Shown piece by piece: positions 8,282-16,953 of a DNA stretch of 64,000 nucleotides. Origin of the DNA: Caballeronia sp. LZ062 (lineage in GTDB: Bacteria > Pseudomonadota > Gammaproteobacteria > Burkholderiales > Burkholderiaceae); the NCBI RefSeq assembly GCF_031450785.1, contig NZ_JARTWB010000001.1, forward strand, positions 62,001-126,000. The letters are read 5' to 3'. The notes below the pieces were generated by a model that had not been told where the DNA came from, searched no databases, and saw only the letters and a program-made list of their open reading frames with translations. Position 1 is the first letter of the stretch; every line of letters starts with the position of its first letter. The translations under genes and the position numbers were made by a program.

Positions 8282-9555
8282 AAACGGAGCATGTCGATAT
8301 CGCGATCGTCGGCGCTGGACCGGCGGGGCTGGAAGCGGCGCACGTGGCGACGCAAGCCGGGGCGCGCGTCGCACTGATCGACGACAATCCGCGCGCCGGC
8401 GGGCAAATCTGGCGGCAGGGGCCGGGCGCGGCGCCGTCGCCGCCGCTGCGAAGCTGGCTCGACACGACCGGCGCGCGCCCGAACCTCGACCTGATGAACG
8501 CGAGCAAAGTCGCCGCCGCGCTCGACGGCAAGCGCTTGCTGCTGGAACGCGACGGCGCGCCGTGCGCCGTCGGGTACGCGAAACTGATACTCGCGACCGG
8601 TGCGCGCGAGCGGTTGCTGCCGTTCGAAGGCTGGACGCTGCCCGGCGTTACGGGCGCAGGCGGCTTGCAGGCGCTCATCAAGGGCGGCGTGCCGGTGCGC
8701 GGCGAGCGCATCGTCGTGGCGGGCAGCGGGCCGCTGCTGCTCGCCGCCGCCGATACCGCGCGCCGCCACGGGGCGCACGTTCGCGCGGTTGTCGAACAGG
8801 CGCCGCTTCGGCGTGTCGCGCGCTTCGTCGCGTCGCTGGCGGCAACGCCGTCGAAGTTCGCGCAGGCGGCCGCGCTGGTGAGTGCGCTCGGCGTGGCGCG
8901 GTATCGCGCGGGAAGCGTGGTCGTGAAGGCGCACGGCGTCGAGCGGGTGGAAGGCGTCACGATCCGCACCGGCGCGGGAGAAGAGACCATCGAAGCGGAG
9001 CGGATCGCGTGCGGTTACGGACTCGTGCCGAATGCGACGCTGGGGCTCGCGCTCGGCTGCGACGTCGATCCAGGCGGCGCGATTGCCGTCGATGACCACC
9101 AGCGCACGTCACTCGCCGATGTCTTCGCGGCCGGCGAATGCACCGGCATCGGCGGGATGGAGCTGGCGCGCGTCGAAGGCGCGTGTGCGGCGTATGCGGC
9201 GCTCGGCGCTTCGGTCGATCCGCGCCTCGAACGCGAACGCCGCCGCTGGCGCGCATTCGCGGCGCGCGTCGAACGCGCGTTCGCGCTCGGCCCCGCCGCC
9301 CGCGCGCTGCCGCCCGCCACCACGCTGATATGCCGTTGCGAAGACGTGAGCGTCGGCGAAGTGGCCTCGCACGCGAACTGGCGGGATGCCAAGCTGCATA
9401 CGCGATGCGGCATGGGACCGTGTCAGGGGCGCATTTGCGGCGAGACGGCGGCGCTGTACTTCGGCTGGCCGCGAGCGACGGCGCACGAGCCGCTCGTGCC
9501 CGTGCGCATCGACACGCTGCTCGCCGCCTGCGAATCGTCGGAAGAAGCGGACTAA
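8278..9555 (+). CDS. FAD/NAD(P)-binding D-hydroxyproline dehydrogenase alpha-type subunit
   Basis: The 425-aa protein starts MKTEHVDIAIVGAGPAGLEAA, an FAD-binding Rossmann fold. A second dinucleotide fold lies near residue 140 (IVVAGSGPLLLAAADTARRHG), and a C-terminal Bfd-like iron-sulphur region has Cys in LICRCEDVSVGEV and in TRCGMGPCQGRICG. This is the HcnB-like alpha subunit arrangement of heterotrimeric amino-acid dehydrogenases. The start overlaps the small subunit by ATGA. The trimer presumably donates electrons to the respiratory chain. Confidence 0.85.
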   Translation: MKTEHVDIAIVGAGPAGLEAAHVATQAGARVALIDDNPRAGGQIWRQGPGAAPSPPLRSWLDTTGARPNLDLMNASKVAAALDGKRLLLERDGAPCAVGYAKLILATGARERLLPFEGWTLPGVTGAGGLQALIKGGVPVRGERIVVAGSGPLLLAAADTARRHGAHVRAVVEQAPLRRVARFVASLAATPSKFAQAAALVSALGVARYRAGSVVVKAHGVERVEGVTIRTGAGEETIEAERIACGYGLVPNATLGLALGCDVDPGGAIAVDDHQRTSLADVFAAGECTGIGGMELARVEGACAAYAALGASVDPRLERERRRWRAFAARVERAFALGPAARALPPATTLICRCEDVSVGEVASHANWRDAKLHTRCGMGPCQGRICGETAALYFGWPRATAHEPLVPVRIDTLLAACESSEEAD

Positions 9556-9576
9556 CGAAAAACATAGTCGGGAGAG

Positions 9577-9611
9577 CGCCAATATTGGCGTCATTTTCGC
9601 GCACCTATAAT
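9577..9611 (+). promoter_or_regulatory. Palindromic operator plus promoter of the PAS-AraC gene
   Basis: CGCCAATATTGGCG at 9577-9590 is a perfect 14-bp palindrome. Its right end overlaps a TTGGCG box (9585-9590), and a consensus TATAAT follows at 9606-9611 with a 15-bp spacer, 36 bp before the regulator's ATG. A second GGCGCCA lies just downstream (near 9613). The layout suggests autoregulation or control by a dimeric regulator. The spacer is shorter than optimal. Confidence 0.6.
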
Positions 9612-9647
9612 CGGCGCCATTCCGACTCGGCGCACCCCGAACGCACG

Positions 9648-10475
9648 ATGAGCACGACCGCACAACTTGCCGGCAGCGCCTCGCCTCGCGCGCCGAAAGG
9701 CGCCGCGTTGCCGCGCGCGTCGGCGCTCGGCGACATGCTCGCGCATTTCGCGCTGCTCGCGCCCGTGTTCGACGCGATGCCGGACATCGTGTTCTTCGTG
9801 AAGGATCGCGACGCGCGCTATGCGATGGTCAATCGCACGCTCGCCCGGCGCTGCGGTCACAAGGACGACAAGAGCGCGCTCATCGGCAAAACGGCCGAGG
9901 ACGTGTTTCCCCGCCGTTTCGGGCGCATCTACACGGCGCAGGATCAGGCGATCATCGCGCAGGGCGTGGAACTGATCGATCAGCTGGAACTGCATCTTTA
10001 TCCGGGCCGCGAGCCCGGCTGGTGCATGACCTGCAAGCAGCCGCTGCACGACGCTGAGGGCCATATCGTCGGGCTGGCCGGCATTTCACGCGACTTGCAG
10101 GCCGCCGAAAGCACGCACCCCGCGTATAGCCGGCTCGCGGCGGTCGTGCAGCACATTCAGGAAAATTACGTGCAACCGCTCAATATGCGCGATCTGGCGC
10201 GGATGGCGAACATGTCGATTGCGCAGCTCGAACGATACTTTCACAAGGTCTTCCATTTGACGCCGCGGCAGGTCTTGCTCAAGACACGGCTCGATGCCGC
10301 GACCGCGCTGCTCGTCTCGCACGACAAAGTCACCGACGTCGCCGCGCTCTGCGGATACACGGACCACAGCGCGTTCACGCGGCAGTTCAAGGCGACTGTC
10401 GGAATCACGCCGACCGAGTACCGCGCTTTGCTGCAATCCGCCTCGCCACGCGTTGAACAATGTGCAAACGCCTGA
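9648..10475 (+). CDS. PAS-domain AraC-family transcriptional regulator of the hydroxyproline locus
   Basis: The 275-aa protein has an N-terminal PAS sensor domain (about 35-150: FDAMPDIVFFVKDRDARYAMVN...GLAGISRDL) and a C-terminal AraC-type pair of helix-turn-helix motifs (about 165-270: MRDLARMANMSIAQLERYFHK and VTDVAALCGYTDHSAFTRQFK). ATG 9648 was chosen because the PAS domain starts 30 residues later and a promoter lies just upstream; a longer open frame starts inside the dehydrogenase gene. Position at the end of the operon suggests that it senses a pathway intermediate. The ligand is unknown. Confidence 0.85.
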   Translation: MSTTAQLAGSASPRAPKGAALPRASALGDMLAHFALLAPVFDAMPDIVFFVKDRDARYAMVNRTLARRCGHKDDKSALIGKTAEDVFPRRFGRIYTAQDQAIIAQGVELIDQLELHLYPGREPGWCMTCKQPLHDAEGHIVGLAGISRDLQAAESTHPAYSRLAAVVQHIQENYVQPLNMRDLARMANMSIAQLERYFHKVFHLTPRQVLLKTRLDAATALLVSHDKVTDVAALCGYTDHSAFTRQFKATVGITPTEYRALLQSASPRVEQCANA

Positions 10476-10839
10476 CGGCAAAGCGGGCGAGTACCATGCC
10501 GAAGTTACAAGGAAATGCGCCATCGAGGTGCGGGCGGACACGTCCGCCAAGTGGCGCGCAGGGCCGGCTGGCCGGGCCAAAACGCACGTCGGTCCGTTTT
10601 TTGCTCGAATAGAATCGCTGGACACCGAGGCCGGGCGAAATTTCGCGCTGGCGGCGTCCGGACACCGCGAGACGTTCAGCACCGGCGCACGCGCGGCGAA
10701 AAATACGGTGCGTCCGGAATTCCCGCTGCGTTTCTCTGTCAACCTTCACGCGAGTCGCGCGACGGTCGGCAGAGAGAAGTGAAGCGGCGAGCCGTGGAGA
10801 CCGTGCGCGAGAATTCCGTTTTAGGCAGTTGAAAAGAAC
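10476..10839. other. Intergenic, no gene seen
   Basis: Between the PAS-AraC gene and the receiver gene. Several open frames cross it, but their composition (Arg/Ala rich, no recognisable start context) looks like random GC-rich translation. It should hold the promoter of the receiver gene. Confidence 0.5.
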
Positions 10840-11253
10840 ATGATGAACGAAGTGGCAAGACTGGGGCATGCGCGGATCGTACTCATCGAAGACGATCCCG
10901 AAAGCAGGGAATCACTGCGGATGTTGCTGGAAGAAGAGGGCGCGCAAGTCGTCGCCGTGGCCGACGCCGAGGACGGCGCGGAAACCGCGACCCGTGTGCT
11001 TCCCGATGCGGTGATCTGCGATCTCGACCTTCCAGGAATGGATGGTTTCTATCTTATCCAGCGTTTGCGCGATCACGAGATACGCGGGAATCTGCCGCCG
11101 TCCGTGGCAATCGCGCTCACGGGGCACGACGGCGACGAGTACCGCCTACGCAGCATCGGCGAGGGCTTCCAGCATTTCATGACGAAGCCCGCGCATCCGG
11201 ACGAACTCGTCACGCTGATTCAGGACGCGCTCAACGCGCGCGTCGTGGTCTGA
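10840..11253 (+). CDS. Single-domain response regulator (receiver only)
   Basis: The 137-aa protein is a lone CheY-like receiver: acidic pair in LIEDDPES, phospho-acceptor Asp in VICDLDLPGMDG, conserved Thr in ALTGHDG and Lys in FMTKPAHP. There is no output domain. A second ATG follows immediately (10843), so the exact start is uncertain by one codon. No kinase gene is adjacent; the hybrid kinase at 14 kb is the nearest candidate partner. A terminator follows at 11260. Confidence 0.88.
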   Translation: MMNEVARLGHARIVLIEDDPESRESLRMLLEEEGAQVVAVADAEDGAETATRVLPDAVICDLDLPGMDGFYLIQRLRDHEIRGNLPPSVAIALTGHDGDEYRLRSIGEGFQHFMTKPAHPDELVTLIQDALNARVVV

Positions 11254-11259
11254 CGAAGA

Positions 11260-11291
11260 AAGAGCGCCGCGAGACAAGACGCGGCGCTCTT
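11260..11291. terminator. Strong hairpin terminator after the receiver gene
   Basis: AAGAGCGCCGCG and CGCGGCGCTCTT form a 12-bp perfect stem with an 8-nt loop, 6 bp after the receiver stop. The gene on its other side (small membrane protein) is convergent, so it may act on both strands. Confidence 0.8.
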
Positions 11292-11304
11292 CGCTTTACG
11301 GACG

Positions 11305-11475
11305 CTAGGAACGGTCGCGGTTGCGCGCCCGCGTCGCGCCCGTGATGACGGCGATACCTAGCAAGATGACGGCGACGATGGCGATGGTATGTTGCGCCAC
11401 GTGCATGGCGACGAGCGCCCACGATACGCCGCCGATCAGAATCAGCCAGCCCACGAGATAAATGATCAGGGTCAT
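11305..11475 (-). CDS. Small two-helix membrane protein, 56 aa
   Basis: The frame reads MTLIIYLVGWLILIGGVSWA, then LVAMHVAQHTIAIVAVILLG and a basic tail ARNRDRS. That gives two hydrophobic helices with a positive C-terminus. GGAGAA stands 4 nt before the ATG, a good ribosome-binding site. Proteins of this shape are common small inner-membrane proteins in Burkholderia; the function is not known. It is transcribed divergently from the GST gene. Confidence 0.7.
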   Translation of the reverse strand: MTLIIYLVGWLILIGGVSWALVAMHVAQHTIAIVAVILLGIAVITGATRARNRDRS

Positions 11476-11586
11476 CGGGTTCTCCTTTTACTTGTCGGAA
11501 TAGTCAGGAAGTGTTGCGGCGCGGCGGCTTGCGTCCGCGCGCGTCTTTCGCCTGCAAGAGTCGTACCGTCGGCACAACAAGAAGAC

Positions 11587-12258
11587 ATGCTCACTGTTCA
11601 TCACCTCAACAATTCCCGTTCACAGCGCGTACTGTGGATGCTCGAAGAACTGGGTGTCCCGTATGAAATCAAGCGTTACGAGCGCGATCCGCAGACCATG
11701 CTCGCGCCGCCCGCGCTGCGCGCCGTTCATCCGCTCGGCAAGTCGCCCGTCGTCACGGACGGCGCGCTGATTATCGCGGAGTCCGGGGCGATCATCGAAT
11801 ATCTGGTGGACCGCTACGGCGACGGGCGTTTCGCGCCGCCGCACGGGGCGTCGCCGGAACGCGTGCGCTACAACTACTGGATGCACTACGCCGAAGGCTC
11901 GGCCATGCCGCCGCTCTTGCTCAAGCTCGTGGCATCGCGAATCGGCAAGGCGAGGATGCCGTTTTTCGCCAAGCCGATTGCGCGGCGCATCGGCGAGACC
12001 TTGCAGCGCAGTTTCATCGATCCGCAACTCATGCTGCACTTCGGCTATATCGAAAGCGAACTCGCGAAGACGCCTTGGTTCGCGGGCGATACCTTCAGCG
12101 CCGCCGACATCCAGATGAGCTTCCCGCTCGAAGCCGGGAGCCAGCGCGCGGGCGCCAACGACTTGCCGCATATCCGCGCGTTTCTGGAACGCATTCACGC
12201 GCGCCCGGCGTATCGGCGCGCATTGGAGCGCGGCGGCCGATACGACTACGCGGCCTAG
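11587..12258 (+). CDS. Glutathione S-transferase family protein
   Basis: The 223-aa protein starts MLTVHHLNNSRSQRVLWMLEELG, a thioredoxin-like GST N-domain with the glutathione-contacting SRS and the KSPVV and IAESGAIIEYL segments. An all-helical C-domain follows, with TFSAADIQMSFPLE. The Ser in the N-terminal N-N-S-R-S motif is the likely catalytic residue. ATG 11587 is 24 codons from the family-typical start of conserved sequence in other annotations only if the frame is extended upstream; that upstream frame has no protein-like content. Substrate unknown. Confidence 0.88.
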   Translation: MLTVHHLNNSRSQRVLWMLEELGVPYEIKRYERDPQTMLAPPALRAVHPLGKSPVVTDGALIIAESGAIIEYLVDRYGDGRFAPPHGASPERVRYNYWMHYAEGSAMPPLLLKLVASRIGKARMPFFAKPIARRIGETLQRSFIDPQLMLHFGYIESELAKTPWFAGDTFSAADIQMSFPLEAGSQRAGANDLPHIRAFLERIHARPAYRRALERGGRYDYAA

Positions 12259-12374
12259 CGGGCCTAGCGTGCCGTGCGGGAAAGCGCCGCACCTTGCGTA
12301 CAATGAGGCGCACCGCGCGCCGCTTGGCATAGCCGCGCGTTTCGTCGCAAGTCCCTCACGCTCAAAGGCAACGC

Positions 12375-14012
12375 ATGGCCCGTATCGTTCCCGACGACTG
12401 GAAGAACCTCGAAGCGACCGGCGCCGCGGCGCGCGAACTGGAGACGCTCGCGCAGCTCGAAAAGCTGCCGGAAGACTACACGGTCTATCACGGCGTCCAC
12501 TGGACGCGCATCAACGAAGGCTTTTCGGTATTCGGCGAGGCGGATTTCGTCGTAGTCGCGCCATCGGGCCGCGTGCTGATGATCGAAATGAAGGCCGGTT
12601 TCCTGCGCGAAACGGGCGCGGGGCTCGTCAAGGTCTATCTGCAAAAGGAGCGCAACGTCGCCATCCAGCTTGCGCGCACGCTCGAAAACCTGCACCGGCG
12701 CTTCACGGCGGCGTTCGGCGCGGGAACGTACCGCATCGAGGAACTGCTGTATTGCCCCGACTACACAGTGAAGGACGCGGCGATTGCAGGCGTGCCGCCG
12801 GGCCGTATCGTCGATGCGAGCCGCAAGGCGCAGCTTGCGCGCGTCGTGCTGGAAATTCTTCCGCCCGACGAGCCGCGCTTCGAAGCCGCCGCGCGAATTC
12901 ATCACTTTCTCGCCGATGAACTTTCGCTCACGCCGGATACCAACGCGCTCGTCGGCGCGGCGAACACGCTCGTCACGCGGCTGTCGGGCGGGCTCGCGAC
13001 GTGGGCGCGGCGCCTCGAATTCGAGCCGTTCCGTCTGCGCGTGGTCGCGACGGCGGGCGCGGGCAAGACGCAACTCGCCGTGCGCGTGATGCGCGACGCG
13101 CTCGCTGCCGGAAAGAGCGTGCTGTATGTCTGCTTCAATCGGCCGCTGGCGGACCATATCCGCGCCATCGCGCCCAAAGAGGCGAAGATCGCGAACTACC
13201 ATCAACTCAGCGCGGCCGTGGCGCGCGATGCTGGCAGTCCGCCGGATTTCAGCCAGCCGAACGTCTTCGCGACGCTCGAGGAACGCTTCGCCGCCGTGCC
13301 CGTGCCGGAGCACTGGAAGACAGACGTGCTGATCGTCGACGAGGGCCAGGATTTTCAGGCCGCGTGGGTCGAGGCGCTCGAACGTCTGCTCAGCCCGGAC
13401 GGTGCGTGGTGGTGGCTCGAAGACCCGATGCAGAACCTCTATCTGCGCGAGTCGGTGCCGCTGCCGGGCTGGACCATTCTGCGCGAGACGACCAACTATC
13501 GCAGTCCGCGCGACTTGCTCGGCTTCATCCGCAAAGTCGTCGGACCGGGCGTGCGGCTCGATGCGGGCAGTCCGTTCGACGGCTCGGACGTCACCGTGTC
13601 CACCTACGAAGACGGCCATCCGGACGAGGTCATCGAAGCGACCAAGCGGGCCATCACGCACGCGCTGTCCCTCGGCTTTCGGAAGCAGGACATCGCGGTG
13701 CTGTCGTTTCGCGGGCGCGAGGGCTCGGCGCTCACGGCCGTCGATCATCTCGGGCCGCACCGGCTGCGCGCGTTCACCGGAACCTACGACCTGTTCGGCA
13801 ATCCCGAATATCGCGAAGGCGACGTGCTGCTGGAGTCGATCTATCGCTTCAAGGGCCAGTCCGCGCCGTGCGTGATTCTCACCGAAGTCGATTTCGATCC
13901 GCTCGACGATCAGGCGGCGCGCAAGGTCTTCGTCGGCGCGACGCGTGCGACGATGAAGCTCATCGTGGTCGCGTCGGAGCGCGCGGCGCACGCAATGGAA
14001 GCGTTGCGCTAG
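12375..14012 (+). CDS. NERD nuclease-domain / superfamily I helicase fusion
   Basis: The 545-aa protein has an N-terminal NERD domain (about 15-130): GEADFVVVAPSG followed by MIEMKAG gives the D...E-x-K metal-site arrangement of PD-(D/E)xK nucleases. A UvrD/Rep-like ATPase follows, with Walker A TAGAGKTQ (about 233-240), Walker B LIVDEGQDF, motif III/IV region WWLEDPMQNLY, and a C-terminal motif VFVGATRATMKL (UvrD_C2). It should be a DNA-dependent ATPase with possible nuclease activity, acting in repair or DNA defence. It stands alone between GST and kinase genes, with no obvious partner. Confidence 0.85.
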   Translation: MARIVPDDWKNLEATGAAARELETLAQLEKLPEDYTVYHGVHWTRINEGFSVFGEADFVVVAPSGRVLMIEMKAGFLRETGAGLVKVYLQKERNVAIQLARTLENLHRRFTAAFGAGTYRIEELLYCPDYTVKDAAIAGVPPGRIVDASRKAQLARVVLEILPPDEPRFEAAARIHHFLADELSLTPDTNALVGAANTLVTRLSGGLATWARRLEFEPFRLRVVATAGAGKTQLAVRVMRDALAAGKSVLYVCFNRPLADHIRAIAPKEAKIANYHQLSAAVARDAGSPPDFSQPNVFATLEERFAAVPVPEHWKTDVLIVDEGQDFQAAWVEALERLLSPDGAWWWLEDPMQNLYLRESVPLPGWTILRETTNYRSPRDLLGFIRKVVGPGVRLDAGSPFDGSDVTVSTYEDGHPDEVIEATKRAITHALSLGFRKQDIAVLSFRGREGSALTAVDHLGPHRLRAFTGTYDLFGNPEYREGDVLLESIYRFKGQSAPCVILTEVDFDPLDDQAARKVFVGATRATMKLIVVASERAAHAMEALR

Positions 14013-14031
14013 TTCGCGCCGCTGTCGGCTC

Positions 14032-15852
14032 ATGGCACCCATGCAGAACCGGCGTCCGTGGATTCGCCGCCTCTGGTATGCGGCGATGATCGCGCTGGCC
14101 GTCGCGCCGCCGCTCGGCGCGGTCGGCTATATGCTGTACTCGAGCGTGCTCGCGCGGCAGCCGCACGGCATGGTCGTGCCATACGAAGGGCTGTACTGGG
14201 ACGCAGCGCAGTTCCAGATTGCCTACGAGCGGTTCGAGAGCCAGGTGCTGCTTTTTCGCAGCGGCATCGACGAAGACGCGGGCGCTGTCCGCGATGCCTA
14301 CGCGCGGTTGCGGGCGCGGCTCGATATTGTCTCCGACGCCACGCGCACGCCCGAAGGTCACGACGCGATGCACAGCCGGCAACAGGAGATCTTGCGCCAA
14401 CTGCACACGGCGCTGGATTCCATCGAAGGCGACGTGAGCCGGCTGACCGTCAGGCAAAGCCGCGCGCTGCGGGTGATCGGCGTGCTGCGGCAAAACGCGC
14501 CCGCCGTCGCGGAACTGGCGACCGGCAGGCGGCTGATGGACGCAGCCGAGCGCGAGAACGTCGTGCGCGATTTCGAGGCCAAGCGCCGTTATTTGCTGTA
14601 TGGCGGCATTCTGCTTGGCCTGTTGTCGGCGGCGGCGACATCGCTGCTGCTGCTCAACGGGTATCGGCGCGCCCGCCTGATTGAGCAGCAAGGGGCCGCG
14701 CTCGCCGCCGAACATCAGGCCACGCGGGCGGCGCGCGAAGCGAGCGTCGCGAAAGACACGTTTCTCGGCATGATCAGCCACGAACTGCGCACGCCGCTGC
14801 ACGCCATCGTATCTTCGATCGAGCTGCTCGGGCTCAATTTGCGCGGCGAAGCGGATCGCAGGATCATTCAGCGGCTGGAAACCGGCGCGCGGCATCTGGA
14901 AGCGCAGATGCGCGACCTGACCGACTACGCGCGTCTGGGCGCCGGCAAGCTGGAACTGCGCATGACCGTGTTCGATCCCGCTGAACTGCTCGATTCCATC
15001 GTCGAGGCGAACCTGCCCGCCGCGTCCGCGAAAGGGTTGCAACTGCGCGGCGATTACAGCGGCGAGCGCGGGCTGCTGGAATCGGACCCGCATCGCGTGC
15101 GTCAGATCGTGATGAATCTCGTCACCAACGCGATCAAATACACGGATGCCGGTTCCATCGACGTGCGCTTCGTGCGCGAGAAGGCGCGTCTCGATATCTC
15201 CGTGACCGACACGGGGCCCGGCATCGCGCGGGAACAACTGCCGCTCATCTTCCAGGAATTCACGCAGCTCGATTCGTCGAGCACGCGGCGTTTCGACGGC
15301 GCCGGCATGGGACTCGCGGTCGTGCGGGGCTTGGTGAATCTGCTCGGCGGAAGCATCGACGTGTCGAGCGAAGTGGGTCAGGGCGCGGCGTTTCGCGTGA
15401 GCTTGCCGGCGGTGCCAATCGAGCGAATGCCCGAGCGCCGCGAGCACGACGCCGAGGCGGCCGGCTTGCGCAAGTCGCACGTGCTGGTCATAGACGATCA
15501 CGAATCCATCCGCGATTCGTTGATCGAAATGCTGACGCTGCTGGGTTATGGCGCCGTGGCGATGCCGGACGTGGACAGCGCGCTCGCATGGCTGCGCGGC
15601 AACGACGCCGACGTGATTCTTCTGGACCTTCACATGCCGGGCAAGGACGGCTATTCGTTCGCTCATGAATACCGCTCGCGGACCGCGGCGGGCGCGAGCG
15701 TGCCGATCATCGCGGTGAGCGCGTATGTGCCGGAACTCGTCGATCCGAGCGCGACGGTGCTCTTCTTCGACTACTTGCTGAAGCCGGTGCGCTTCGAGGT
15801 GCTGAAGGCGGCCGTGCATCGCGCGGCGACGGCGCGGCGGCGGGCTGCGTAA
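14032..15852 (+). CDS. Hybrid sensor histidine kinase
   Basis: The 606-aa membrane kinase has a first transmembrane helix at about 13-36, a periplasmic sensor region of about 150 residues of no recognised family, and a second helix at about 187-210. A HisKA domain follows with His250 in ISHELRTPLHAI, then an ATPase domain (N-box MNLVTNAIKY around 361-370, DTGPGIA, GAGMGLAVV) and a C-terminal receiver with Asp532 in LLDLHMPGKDG. Phosphate would pass from His250 to Asp532 and then to a separate carrier or regulator. It ends 4 bp from the end of the convergent BetR regulator, a likely partner. Confidence 0.9.
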   Translation: MAPMQNRRPWIRRLWYAAMIALAVAPPLGAVGYMLYSSVLARQPHGMVVPYEGLYWDAAQFQIAYERFESQVLLFRSGIDEDAGAVRDAYARLRARLDIVSDATRTPEGHDAMHSRQQEILRQLHTALDSIEGDVSRLTVRQSRALRVIGVLRQNAPAVAELATGRRLMDAAERENVVRDFEAKRRYLLYGGILLGLLSAAATSLLLLNGYRRARLIEQQGAALAAEHQATRAAREASVAKDTFLGMISHELRTPLHAIVSSIELLGLNLRGEADRRIIQRLETGARHLEAQMRDLTDYARLGAGKLELRMTVFDPAELLDSIVEANLPAASAKGLQLRGDYSGERGLLESDPHRVRQIVMNLVTNAIKYTDAGSIDVRFVREKARLDISVTDTGPGIAREQLPLIFQEFTQLDSSSTRRFDGAGMGLAVVRGLVNLLGGSIDVSSEVGQGAAFRVSLPAVPIERMPERREHDAEAAGLRKSHVLVIDDHESIRDSLIEMLTLLGYGAVAMPDVDSALAWLRGNDADVILLDLHMPGKDGYSFAHEYRSRTAAGASVPIIAVSAYVPELVDPSATVLFFDYLLKPVRFEVLKAAVHRAATARRRAA

Positions 15853-15855
15853 GAT

Positions 15856-16710
15856 TTAGTTGCGCAAGAGCCGCTTCGACAGGTCCGCGACCAGAATGCC
15901 GAGTCGCGCCGGCTTTTCGAAGCACGTGACGTTGTAGTCGCGAATGATCTGGCTGATTTCCGATTCGCTCGCCTTGCCGGTCGTGAGTTCGCCGGTCAGC
16001 ACGAAGATGGGCGCGTCCGGGTTGTCGGACTCGCGCACTGCCTGAATCGCGCCCGCCGACGTGTGCACGCCGAACAGCCAGTCGATCACCACGGCGTCGA
16101 AGACTTGCGACTGCAGCGCCTCCAGAAAGGCGTCGAGGCCGTAGAAGGCCATCGCGGTGAAGCCGGTCATCTCCAGATAGTCGTGCAGGTTGTCGGCGGA
16201 TGCGTGATCGTCGTCGACCACGGCGATCACCGGTTTTTCCGTATCCGCGCGTCGCGGCTGAATCTCGATCTTGTGGACGTCGCTCGCTTGCTGCAGCAGC
16301 ACGCCTTCGTGGCGCGTGACGATCCAGCGGTTATTCACTTTTTGCGCAATGAAATCGGGCCGGCTGCCCGCGTCCAGTGCATCGCCGATCCACGCGGTGC
16401 ATGGAATTTCCGTCGACCCGAGCTTCAGCACGGCGTCGTGCGCGGTGCCTTCGGTGTCGTCGGGGCGCGTGTCGATGCTGTCGAAGAGGTGGAGCGCGGG
16501 CTCGTCGAAAGCGTCGGCGACGCGGCGAATCTGCGCGAGCGTCCACGGGCTGTTGCCGCGCAGCTTGCGGTGGCCTTGCGAAAAGCTGAGATCGAGGATG
16601 CGACACAGTTCGGCCGTCTGCTGACGCTTGCCGATGCCGTGGCGGCTCATCAGCTCGCGCACGCGCTCTGCAACGGCGAGCGATTCCAGGGATGAGGTTT
16701 CAGAGACCAT
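15856..16710 (-). CDS. BetR-type response regulator (N-terminal HTH, C-terminal receiver)
   Basis: The 284-aa protein has an N-terminal helix-turn-helix like the BetR family of beta-proteobacteria (AERVRELMSRHGIGKRQQTAELCRILDLSFSQGHRKLRG), a middle domain of about 80 residues, and a C-terminal receiver: VVDDDHASADN, phospho-acceptor Asp in VVIDWLFG, Thr in FVLTGEL, Lys in CFEKPAR. The order HTH then receiver is the reverse of OmpR-type regulators. ATG 16710 (MVSETSS) is preferred; an in-frame ATG at 16788 would add 26 residues. It is convergent with the hybrid kinase, with 3 bp between the stops. Confidence 0.82.
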   Translation of the reverse strand: MVSETSSLESLAVAERVRELMSRHGIGKRQQTAELCRILDLSFSQGHRKLRGNSPWTLAQIRRVADAFDEPALHLFDSIDTRPDDTEGTAHDAVLKLGSTEIPCTAWIGDALDAGSRPDFIAQKVNNRWIVTRHEGVLLQQASDVHKIEIQPRRADTEKPVIAVVDDDHASADNLHDYLEMTGFTAMAFYGLDAFLEALQSQVFDAVVIDWLFGVHTSAGAIQAVRESDNPDAPIFVLTGELTTGKASESEISQIIRDYNVTCFEKPARLGILVADLSKRLLRN

Positions 16711-16855
16711 GCTGCCCGACGGAAGCCAAAATAGCTGCGAATGCGCAGCAAACCGCCCATTGTAAACGGCGGCCGTGGTCGTACTCAAATCCGAAACGAT
16801 CTGCGCGCGAGCGCGTGATGGCGAGCTTCTGCATAGGAATGGAAACTGGCCGATC

Positions 16856-16932
16856 GATCAATCTTTACAATGTAAAAACCGTTGACGCAACGTTCGCGTG
16901 AACTCAGAATGTTTCCACCGTAAAGATTGATC
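16856..16932 (+). promoter_or_regulatory. Promoter flanked by a perfect 13-bp inverted repeat
   Basis: GATCAATCTTTAC (16856-16868) and its exact reverse complement GTAAAGATTGATC (16920-16932) are 51 bp apart. Between them lies a good sigma-70 promoter: TTGACG at 16882-16887, a 17-bp spacer and CAGAAT at 16905-16910. The ATG of the DUF6622-like membrane protein follows at 16954. The arrangement would let one dimeric protein bind on either side of the promoter. Confidence 0.65.
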
Positions 16933-16953
16933 CTGACATCAAGGAGAACGACC

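Noticed and set aside
10294..10832. Frames of 105-162 residues after the PAS-AraC gene
   Set aside because: They partly overlap the regulator, have Arg-rich composition and no start context.
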